Below, piece by piece: positions 1 to 6,143 of a stretch of 14,608 bases of DNA. The translations under genes and the position numbers were made by a program. Numbering within the stretch: position 1 is the stretch's first letter; the number at the start of each line of letters is the position of its first letter. Source of the DNA: Lachnospiraceae bacterium (GTDB lineage Bacteria > Bacillota > Clostridia > Lachnospirales > Anaerotignaceae). The stretch spans positions 1 through 14,608 of the forward strand of contig JAQVIB010000017.1 in assembly GCA_028695945.1 (NCBI GenBank), in the 5' to 3' direction. The notes under the pieces are model-generated. The model was not told the origin of the DNA. It saw only the letters and a list, made by a program, of their open reading frames with translations, and searched no databases.

Positions 1-1813
1 TTAATGCTAGTATATTAGTTTGGAAAGCAATATCATCAATGGTTTTAATAATCTTTCCTATTTCTTTTGATGTATTTGTAATTTCATCCATTGCTGCCAT
101 CATAGACTGCATGTGTGAACTTCCGTTTTGCACTTCTTTACCAGCTTCATTTGAAAGATTGCTTGCATGAACTGCATATTCTGCATTAGTTTTTATTTTA
201 CTTGTAATCTCCGTTATGGTAGCAGAAAGCTCCTCTATACCACTTGCTTGCTCTGTAGCACCTTGGCTAAGTGCCTGTGCCCCTGAGGCAACCTGCTCTG
301 AACCAGATGATACTTGTTCTGCCGTTTGGCTAACCTGCATCATAGTGAGGTTTTGACTTTCTTTCATGTGTCTCATAGCAAGAATTATGTTTTTGTATTC
401 ACCAACGTAATCATCTATATGTTCTGATATTATCTGGTAATTTCCTTGGGCAAGTTCCCCAAGCACATAACCAATATCCTGTATAATTAATTTAAGATTT
501 TCAGCCATAGTTGAAAAGGCTATTGAAAGCATACCAATTTCATCATTTGATTTTGTCTCAAGTTGAATATCCAAATTACCTTTGGCAATCTGATTTGCCG
601 CCTCAACAACGCCTTCAATTGGTTTAAGCATCCTTTTTAAAACAATATTTATAGGTATAATAATAAGCACAAGTGCCACAACGGCCATTAATACCATAAC
701 CATTTTAAGTTGATTTACATCATCATATACTTCATCGGTGTTAAGAACTGTTTGTGCCCACCACAATCTATCGCCAACATTCACAGGGCTAAGAAAGCGT
801 GAAACCCTCCTGCCGTCTTCACGTATAGTTTGTGCCGTAAAATTCACAGCAGCAGCAAAACCATCAGTAATTTTTGAAAATTCAGTTTTATCCTTGAAGA
901 ACTCATTAAGATTATGCCCAATATCGCTGGCACTTTCACTGTCGTAAACAATTACACCATCATCAGTAATTATGTTTGCATACATACTTTTGTATTTTGC
1001 ATCTGTTGATTTTATTTTAGCAAAGCTTTCTATATCAATATCTACCATTGCAACAGCCTGAACTGCCCCATTATATATAACTGGGTATGATACGGTTATA
1101 ATGGTTTTGCCATCATCTACATAAGGATTTGTGAAATAAGGCTTTTTAGTAGATAACGCTACTGAATAGTAATCCTCCTTAGAATAATCAGCGTAAGTAC
1201 CTACAGACTGAGGCTCTCTCTTTTCAGCACCCTCATCACTTATGTAAATGGAGTAGTCCTTAATTGCTGGGTCAAATTTATTCTGCTCAAAACACACCGC
1301 TATGCCTACAATATTGGGGTCATTTTTAACTGCAGTGTACGCTGTTTCCAGAACATAATTTTCCATGCTGTAGCTTGCAATAGAAATTTCTTTTCCATAG
1401 ACTTCACTTTTTTTAGTGGCATTTTGCTTATAAATAACCTTTGTGCCATCTGCAAGAACTTCTTCTTTATCCAAAACAAGCTTATTTAATTGATTTTTTT
1501 TGAAGGTAATCTGCAAAAAATCCTGCAAATTCTGTGCGGTTCTGTCTGCAGTATCTATAATTGCCTGCACCTGCAAAGCATTGCCGTAGGCATCGGAAGC
1601 AAACTCTGCCTTAACCGTTTCACCAATGGCACCACTGGCACTGTTTATTGTAAAAGATATTAGCACAACAAATACAACAACAAGTAACCCTGAAATCATT
1701 ACAGCTGTTTTGGTTGCAAGCTTCATATTCTTGAATTTCTCAAGTTTGAACTTGTCCCCATTAAATTTTAGGTCTTTAAAATCAATTTTTTTAAGCTTCA
1801 TTTTTCTAATCAT
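1..1813 (-). CDS. Methyl-accepting chemotaxis protein, dCache sensor (3' end cut by window edge)
   Basis: This is a transmembrane chemoreceptor that senses an extracellular ligand and controls CheA/CheY and so the flagellar motor. The ATG at 1813 follows a GAGGGUGG ribosome binding site about 8 nt upstream. The 604 readable codons give: a Lys-rich cytoplasmic N-terminus (1-35), membrane helix 1 (about 36-57), an extracellular dCache-type sensor (about 60-360, with DYYSVA, KKPYFTNPYVDD and a repeated membrane-distal/proximal PAS-like pattern), helix 2 (about 368-391), HAMP (about 390-443), and a coiled-coil signalling domain. The reading stops inside the hallmark region DDIAFQTNILAL, so the hairpin tip and C-terminus lie outside the window. 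The canonical amino-acid-binding RxWY motif of dCache is not evident (the site reads SKEDYY), so the ligand is unknown. The gene follows the flagellar cluster but is separated by a terminator and carries its own c-di-GMP riboswitch leader. Family assignment is secure; ligand and gene name are not. Confidence 0.96.
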   Translation of the reverse strand, partial: MIRKMKLKKIDFKDLKFNGDKFKLEKFKNMKLATKTAVMISGLLVVVFVVLISFTINSASGAIGETVKAEFASDAYGNALQVQAIIDTADRTAQNLQDFLQITFKKNQLNKLVLDKEEVLADGTKVIYKQNATKKSEVYGKEISIASYSMENYVLETAYTAVKNDPNIVGIAVCFEQNKFDPAIKDYSIYISDEGAEKREPQSVGTYADYSKEDYYSVALSTKKPYFTNPYVDDGKTIITVSYPVIYNGAVQAVAMVDIDIESFAKIKSTDAKYKSMYANIITDDGVIVYDSESASDIGHNLNEFFKDKTEFSKITDGFAAAVNFTAQTIREDGRRVSRFLSPVNVGDRLWWAQTVLNTDEVYDDVNQLKMVMVLMAVVALVLIIIPINIVLKRMLKPIEGVVEAANQIAKGNLDIQLETKSNDEIGMLSIAFSTMAENLKLIIQDIGYVLGELAQGNYQIISEHIDDYVGEYKNIILAMRHMKESQNLTMMQVSQTAEQVSSGSEQVASGAQALSQGATEQASGIEELSATITEITSKIKTNAEYAVHASNLSNEAGKEVQNGSSHMQSMMAAMDEITNTSKEIGKIIKTIDDIAFQTNILAL

Positions 1814-2002
1814 TAATAACCCACCCTCTCGTCAAATACACCAAATACGTCTAATTAATGCTTCTTTGTTTAGCTTATTATTCCTTGAAAAAGATCTCCT
1901 AAAATGTGTTGAAATTGACGTATTGAAAGCAAAAAGCCCTAAAATAGATTTCCTTTCATAGACCATTTGTCACATAGCTATCCTCAAAATACGGGTGCTT
2001 AA

Positions 2003-2085
2003 TTAAATGCAACTGGCTACCATTATAAAATAAAAGGCCCTATAGCTTTGCGTCACTGCTTTTCAACAGCTTTGCCATTAAATTT
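2003..2085 (-). ncRNA. Cyclic-di-GMP-I riboswitch aptamer (GEMM-I) in the chemoreceptor leader
   Basis: Read on the minus strand, this RNA has the order of conserved parts of the GEMM-I class. There is a P1 5' strand with GGCAAA, then a hairpin CUGUU-GAAA-AGCAG with the GNRA tetraloop. Next comes the invariant core GACGCAAAGC, a second stem opening GCUAUAGGGCC and closing AUGGUAGCC, and the P1 3' strand with AGUUGC. In known structures the GAAA loop docks on the second stem and c-di-GMP stacks on the A of the GACGCAAAGC core. The class commonly precedes chemoreceptor, flagellar and pilus genes. Here it lies about 190 nt before the chemoreceptor start, same strand. Whether ligand turns the gene on or off cannot be read directly. 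Confidence 0.93.
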
Positions 2086-2118
2086 GTATTAAATTTTAAT
2101 TAAGGAGACACAGATTTA

Positions 2119-2131
2119 ATGCAACTTGCAT
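2119..2131. repeat. Perfect 6-bp inverted repeat with one central base, upstream of the aptamer
   Basis: The sequence ATGCAA-C-TTGCAT is a perfect palindrome about a single base. It lies between the candidate promoter and the riboswitch, so it would be transcribed. It may be a protein operator, or it may matter because its TTGCAT half extends into a copy of the riboswitch P1 3' strand (see findings). Confidence 0.5.
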
Positions 2132-2208
2132 CTCTAAAACTGAAACCAAAACATTTTTTTGCAAATTGTGTAGCAGTTTTTAACACATTATCCAACATGT
2201 TCCTTTTA

Positions 2209-2236
2209 ATTCTAGCATACGACCTCAAAAAAACAA
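2209..2236 (-). promoter_or_regulatory. Candidate sigma-A promoter for the riboswitch-chemoreceptor transcript
   Basis: On the minus strand a -35-like TTGTTT (2231-2236) is followed after 16 nt by TAGAAT (2209-2214), with an extended -10 TGC just before it. Transcription would begin near 2202, leaving about 115 nt before the aptamer. No sigma-28 (TAAA-N15-GCCGATAA type) site was found here. It is a motif match only, in A/T-rich DNA. Confidence 0.45.
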
Positions 2237-2373
2237 CGCATTTTTCGTTGTCATTCAGTAAATTTATGTAAAAAATGTATTTTTTTGTGCAATTATTCCG
2301 TAATTACCATTAAGTACTCAATTTCTTGTATTAAATGTTCCTAAATAAATCAAAAATATGCACTTTAATTTGC

Positions 2374-2411
2374 AAAAAAAGGGTAGCATATAAAAGTTAT
2401 GCCACCCTTTT
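2374..2411 (-). terminator. Rho-independent terminator after fliJ
   Basis: The minus-strand RNA forms a 9-bp stem GGGUGGCAU / AUGCUACCC (one G-U pair) with a 9-nt loop, followed at once by seven U residues and flanked by A-U pairs. It begins 8 nt after the fliJ stop codon. It should end the flgB-to-fliJ transcript and insulate the chemoreceptor gene. Confidence 0.9.
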
Positions 2412-2418
2412 AGATATA

Positions 2419-2853
2419 TCAACACCACTTTCGTGTGATAAATTCTTCTATAAATAATTCTTCACTTTTTTGAGTCTCTTTTTTATACTGGTTGTACTTT
2501 TTTTCTTTTAATTTTTCCAGAGTAGAGGTTTCAATTTTAACCTCAACTACCTCGCTGCGTTTTTTTTCCTCTACCTTTTTTAGCTCAGTAAGTATGGATT
2601 CCTCTTGTTTAAGCTGTGAATCAAGTTTTTGCAAAAAAACACTGTACTCCATAGCCTCCACAATAGTTAAACCTTGCTGTTTTTTTTCGTTAAATTCAAG
2701 GTTCACTTCGCTATACTTTTTAATTATTGCAGACATCTTTTCCTTTTGTCGGTTCACATTAGCAATAGCCTGTCCATGTTCATTTCGCTTGCTTTCTAGC
2801 TTCTGATTTTTGTAATCCATTACAGTTTCCAACTGAAATGTAAACTTCTTCAT
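2419..2853 (-). CDS. fliJ: Flagellar export chaperone/stalk protein FliJ
   Basis: FliJ is the small central stalk of the flagellar type III export ATPase; it inserts into the FliI hexamer, links it to the export gate protein FlhA, and recycles chaperones. The 144 residues are almost wholly alpha-helical and charged, forming a long antiparallel coiled coil. The start reads MKKFTFQLETVMDYKNQ, matching the family opening 'F.F.LE.VL..K'. The length matches the usual ~145. The ATG at 2853 has a modest GGGGTG site 10 nt upstream, and a stop codon in frame just before it rules out a longer protein. It lies 34 nt after fliI and is the last gene of the cluster, followed by a terminator. The C-terminus ends in Lys-Trp-Cys. 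Confidence 0.92.
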   Translation of the reverse strand: MKKFTFQLETVMDYKNQKLESKRNEHGQAIANVNRQKEKMSAIIKKYSEVNLEFNEKKQQGLTIVEAMEYSVFLQKLDSQLKQEESILTELKKVEEKKRSEVVEVKIETSTLEKLKEKKYNQYKKETQKSEELFIEEFITRKWC

Positions 2854-2887
2854 GCCAAATCAACACCCCATTACTCCAACTATACAC

Positions 2888-4189
2888 CTATTTTAAAATT
2901 TCCTCCATTTGCTCAAGTGTTTCCTCATACGAAAATTTTGCGTTTATTTCCTGCTTTAAAAACTCATTCAGCTTATCAATTTTAGAAATTGCAAAATCCA
3001 ATTTAGGGTTTGTACCACTTTTGTAAGCACCTATAGAAATAAGGTCGCTGTTTTTTTCATATATGCTAAGAATATCACGCAGTTTAGATGCACACCCTCT
3101 ATGTTCTGCAGTTACAATTGACGTCATCAAACGAGATATACTGGCATTAATATCTATGGCTGGAAAGTGATTGCTGTTTGCAAGCTTTCTTGTAAGTACA
3201 ATATGCCCGTCAATAATACCACGCACTGTATCTGATATAGGTTCATTTGTATCATCGCCCTCAACAAGCACTGTATAAATACCAGTTATGGAGCCTTCTT
3301 GAAAATTTCCGCTTCTTTCCAGAAGTTTAGGCATCTCTGCATATATAGACGGCGTATATCCTCTGGCAATAGGCGGTTCACCAATGGCAAGCCCTATTTC
3401 ACGCTGTGCCATAGCAAAACGTGTAAGAGAATCCATCATAAGCAAAACATTTTTCCCTTGGTCCTTAAAATATTCTGCAATTGCAGTTGCAACCATAGGG
3501 CATTTCATACGAAGCATAGCCGGCTGGTCGGATGTAGCAACAACTAAAACAGACCGTTTAAGTCCTTCCTCGCCCAAATCCTTTTCTATGAACTCTCTAA
3601 CCTCTCGCCCTCTCTCTCCTACAAGAGCAATAACGTTTATATCTGTTTTTACATTCTTAGCTATCATGCCAAGCAATGTACTTTTACCAACACCACTTCC
3701 GGCAAAAATTCCCATTCTTTGTCCCTTGCCAATGGTTAAAAATCCATCAATGGCTTTTACTCCGAATTCGATTTTTTCATCAATCGCCGGTCTTGTTAAT
3801 GGGTTTGTGGAGGATTTATCTACGCAATAGAAAGAGTCCACCTTAAAATCTCCTAAATCGTCCATTGGTCTGCCCATTGCGTCTATAATTCGTCCACGTA
3901 AAAAGTCTCCAACCGGTATTTTAAGGCATTCTCCTGTATTTTTTACAAAACTGCCTGCCGAAACACCTTTTATGTTCTCATAGGGCATAAGCAGAATCTT
4001 ATCTTCCCTAAACCCAACTGTTTCAGCATAAATCTGTTTTTTTTCATTTTCATTGTAAATCATGCTTATATCGCCAATACTGGCTTTTCTGCCTGAAGCT
4101 TCAATTGCCATACCCACTATATTTTCTATTTTCCCAATATGGCTTATAGTTTGAGAACGTTTTACAGCATCAGCAAGCCCATCAAACAT
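2888..4189 (-). CDS. fliI: Flagellum-specific export ATPase FliI
   Basis: FliI is the F1-beta-like hexameric ATPase at the base of the flagellar export apparatus, energising entry of rod, hook and filament subunits. Of 433 residues, the Walker A loop AGSGVGKST lies at about 163-171, the catalytic-Glu motif GERGREV at 191-197, and Walker B VLLMMD at 248-253. A C-terminal helical domain follows. It has the FliI/YscN signature GEPPIARGYTPSIYAEMPKL at 270-289. The ATG at 4189 was chosen because GGAGGG sits 7 nt before it and the length then equals the family norm; a GTG at 4216 would add nine residues but would swallow the ribosome binding site. It overlaps fliH by 8 nt, so translational coupling is likely. 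Confidence 0.96.
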   Translation of the reverse strand: MFDGLADAVKRSQTISHIGKIENIVGMAIEASGRKASIGDISMIYNENEKKQIYAETVGFREDKILLMPYENIKGVSAGSFVKNTGECLKIPVGDFLRGRIIDAMGRPMDDLGDFKVDSFYCVDKSSTNPLTRPAIDEKIEFGVKAIDGFLTIGKGQRMGIFAGSGVGKSTLLGMIAKNVKTDINVIALVGERGREVREFIEKDLGEEGLKRSVLVVATSDQPAMLRMKCPMVATAIAEYFKDQGKNVLLMMDSLTRFAMAQREIGLAIGEPPIARGYTPSIYAEMPKLLERSGNFQEGSITGIYTVLVEGDDTNEPISDTVRGIIDGHIVLTRKLANSNHFPAIDINASISRLMTSIVTAEHRGCASKLRDILSIYEKNSDLISIGAYKSGTNPKLDFAISKIDKLNEFLKQEINAKFSYEETLEQMEEILK

Positions 4190-5030
4190 CGTCATTCCCT
4201 CCATATCCTCTAGCACCTGTTAAAATACTGCGAATATTTTCAAGCTGTGTGTTGGCACTAGCATCAATAATCTGGTCGGGCAACTCAATTATACACGTTC
4301 CTGGTGCCCCGTTTTCCATGGCAACTATTTTTAAATTATCGGATAAATGAACAAGTGCCTTTGCAATGTCTGTATTAGCTTCAACAAACATAGATGCATC
4401 TGCCTTAGATATATATATTTTTACCCATTCCTTATGTTTAAGCTTTTCAGTGGCAGAGACAATCATTTTTTTAATTATCTCTCCACTGCTCTTAAGCCCA
4501 ACCTGAATAACCTTTTCGGCAACTGCAACCGAAATATCCTTAAGTTTATCAATATTTTGGTCAATTAACAAATTTTTTTCATGCTCATAGGCCTGTATTA
4601 TATCTCTAAACGTTATAAGAAACTCTGCCGTTTCCTCTTTTAGTTCTTGCTCGTGCTCATTATGTGCTTTTTCAAAGCCTTCACCTCGACCCTGCTCAAA
4701 GCCTTCATCATAAGCCTGTTTTTTTATTCTCTCTGCCTTTTCTTTGGCATTTTTCAGCATTTGCTCTGTTTCTGCCTTGGTTTCGGCAATCATTTCTTGA
4801 ATCAAAGCCTCTCCCCGCTTACGGGATTCCTCTTCAATCCTTTCAGCCTCGGTTATTTCAGGTACTTCGCTTTGGTTCTCGTCATTCTGGTCTTCGTCCC
4901 TGTCATGTTTTTCTTCCGCATTAAAATTTTCAAACACTTCGCCTTCATTGCCATTTTTTTCTTCGTCTTTTTCGTAAAAGTTATCTTTAAAATCATAAGG
5001 GTCTATGGTAACATCGCCATCGTTATGCAA
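4182..5030 (-). CDS. fliH: Flagellar export apparatus protein FliH, with long acidic N-terminus
   Basis: FliH is the peripheral stator of the export ATPase: as a dimer it binds the FliI N-terminus, holds the ATPase inactive until needed, and anchors it to the C-ring. The 282 residues comprise an acidic, low-complexity head (about 1-68), a coiled coil (about 70-150) with the glycine-spaced AYDEGFEQGRGEGFEKA stretch typical of FliH, and a V-ATPase-E-like C-terminal domain (about 160-275). The only reasonable start is TTG at 5030: no in-frame ATG occurs until well inside the conserved part, and AAGGAT lies 8 nt upstream. It overlaps fliG by 8 nt and fliI by 8 nt. It is longer than many homologues, and the excess is in the acidic head. 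Confidence 0.93.
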   Translation of the reverse strand: MHNDGDVTIDPYDFKDNFYEKDEEKNGNEGEVFENFNAEEKHDRDEDQNDENQSEVPEITEAERIEEESRKRGEALIQEMIAETKAETEQMLKNAKEKAERIKKQAYDEGFEQGRGEGFEKAHNEHEQELKEETAEFLITFRDIIQAYEHEKNLLIDQNIDKLKDISVAVAEKVIQVGLKSSGEIIKKMIVSATEKLKHKEWVKIYISKADASMFVEANTDIAKALVHLSDNLKIVAMENGAPGTCIIELPDQIIDASANTQLENIRSILTGARGYGGNDDV

Positions 5031-6141
5031 TTATATCATCCTTTCCACCCTTAGAAATTACAAGCTGTCCTGCTTCTTCAAGCTTTCTAATTAAGCCAAC
5101 AATACGCTGTTGAGCCTCTTCAACATCCTTAACACGAACATTTGTTGTAATTTCCAATTCGGAACGTATAGCCTCTGCCATACGTGTAGACATATTTGAA
5201 AAAATAACCGCTGAAACCTCTGGTGTACTTCCTTTCAATGCAAAAACAAGGTCTTTCTGGTCAACATCACGTACAAACCTCTGTATAGACATATTGTCCA
5301 TAGAAACAATATCTTCAAATACAAACATTCTCTTACGAATTGAATCAACAAGAACTGCATCCTTTTTGCCCAGTTCATCGAAAATAAACTTTTCATTTGA
5401 ACGATCAACGTAGTTCATAACCTCAGCAATATAGTCTATGCCGCCAACCTTTGTGTAGTCGGTTGTCATAACAGTAGATAACTGCATTCCAATTTTCTTT
5501 TCAACAATCTTCATTGCTTCTGGTGATGCACTATCCATTCTTGCTACAGACTCTACAACTTTCAATCTCATAGTTTCCGGCAGCGATGTAAGTATGCTTG
5601 CCGCCCTGTCTGAATCCATATAGGATAAAACCAACGCAATTGTCTGCGGACGCTCATTATGAAGCAAGGAAAACACCGTTTTGTCATCGTATTTGCTTAA
5701 GAACGAGAATGCTCTTGCTTGTAAAGATTTTGAAACCTTACTCAAAAGTTCTGCTGCCATGTCTGGGCCGATTGCCTTTTCCAAAACACTTCTGGCATAT
5801 TCCATACCGCCCTCTGTTACCATTTTTTGGGTCATACAGCTTTTATAAAATTCGTCTAATATACTTTCAGTAGTTTCAGGAGGCAAATACCCAAGCCGTG
5901 CAACAGCAATTGTTAACTGCTCTGTCTCATCTTCTGAAAGAAATTTGTATATTTCCGATGCCTTGTCTACACCAAGAGATACAACAATAGCCGCCGCCTT
6001 TTGCTCAGACGTAATTTCTATTGGTTGAGTTTCTTTTGTCTGTGCTACTTTAGGTTGTACTATATTAGGATGTGCTGCTTTCGGCTGTGCCGCTTTAGGT
6101 TGCGATGCTTTAGGTTGTGGTGCTTTAGCCTGTGCTGCCAT
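5023..6141 (-). CDS. fliG: Flagellar motor switch protein FliG, with pentapeptide-repeat N-terminal tail
   Basis: FliG is the rotor protein that links the MS ring (FliF) to the C-ring and interacts with the MotA stator to generate torque. Residues about 43-140 form the N domain that binds the FliF C-terminus. Residues 140-235 form the middle domain, with NERPQTIALVLS standing for the usual EHPQ motif. Residues 235-335 form the torque domain, with RMFVFEDIV and DNMSIQRFVRDVDQKDLVFA carrying the charged torque residues. The protein has 372 residues, about 35-40 more than usual, because residues 4-41 are an Ala/Pro/Lys/Gln pentapeptide repeat. The ATG at 6141 has AAAAGGAGG 9 nt upstream and starts 2 nt after the fliF stop. 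An ATG at 6165 would place the ribosome binding site inside the gene and is rejected. Confidence 0.97.
   Translation of the reverse strand: MAAQAKAPQPKASQPKAAQPKAAHPNIVQPKVAQTKETQPIEITSEQKAAAIVVSLGVDKASEIYKFLSEDETEQLTIAVARLGYLPPETTESILDEFYKSCMTQKMVTEGGMEYARSVLEKAIGPDMAAELLSKVSKSLQARAFSFLSKYDDKTVFSLLHNERPQTIALVLSYMDSDRAASILTSLPETMRLKVVESVARMDSASPEAMKIVEKKIGMQLSTVMTTDYTKVGGIDYIAEVMNYVDRSNEKFIFDELGKKDAVLVDSIRKRMFVFEDIVSMDNMSIQRFVRDVDQKDLVFALKGSTPEVSAVIFSNMSTRMAEAIRSELEITTNVRVKDVEEAQQRIVGLIRKLEEAGQLVISKGGKDDIIA
6019..6132 (-). repeat. 15-bp tandem repeat encoding the (QPKAx)n tail of FliG
   Basis: FliG residues 4-41 read as about eight pentapeptide units of the type QPKA(S/A/P), starting QAKAP, QPKAS, QPKAA, QPKAA, HPNIV, QPKVA, QTKET, QPIEI. 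The first units are the most alike at DNA level (CAACCTAAAGC-type), the later ones have drifted. This points to expansion of a 15-bp unit near the start of the gene. Confidence 0.85.
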
Positions 6142-6143
6142 AA

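Larger units (their letters stand above)
1814..2418 (-). other. 605-bp intergenic leader region between fliJ and the chemoreceptor gene
   Basis: This stretch holds no convincing protein gene. In transcription order it contains the fliJ terminator, a candidate sigma-A promoter, a short palindrome, the c-di-GMP-I aptamer, and about 190 nt of leader between aptamer and start codon. No intrinsic terminator with a U-run was found between aptamer and start codon, which favours control at translation or through a less obvious structure. Confidence 0.8.

Noticed and set aside
1626..1961. Plus-strand open frame of 111 codons
   Set aside because: It lies antisense over the chemoreceptor start and its leader, has no ribosome binding site, and the opposite strand encodes a clear conserved protein.
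1814..2240. Sigma-28 promoter for the chemoreceptor
   Set aside because: No pair resembling TAAA and GCCGATAA at 15-nt spacing was found on the minus strand by eye.
2233..2251. Second terminator-like hairpin (ACAACG / CGTTGT followed by seven T on the minus strand)
   Set aside because: The stem is only 6 bp and weak, it overlaps the -35 of the candidate promoter, and a much stronger terminator already lies after fliJ.
2888..4216. FliI starting at GTG 4216
   Set aside because: The added residues are not family-like and include the GGAGGG ribosome binding site that serves the ATG at 4189.
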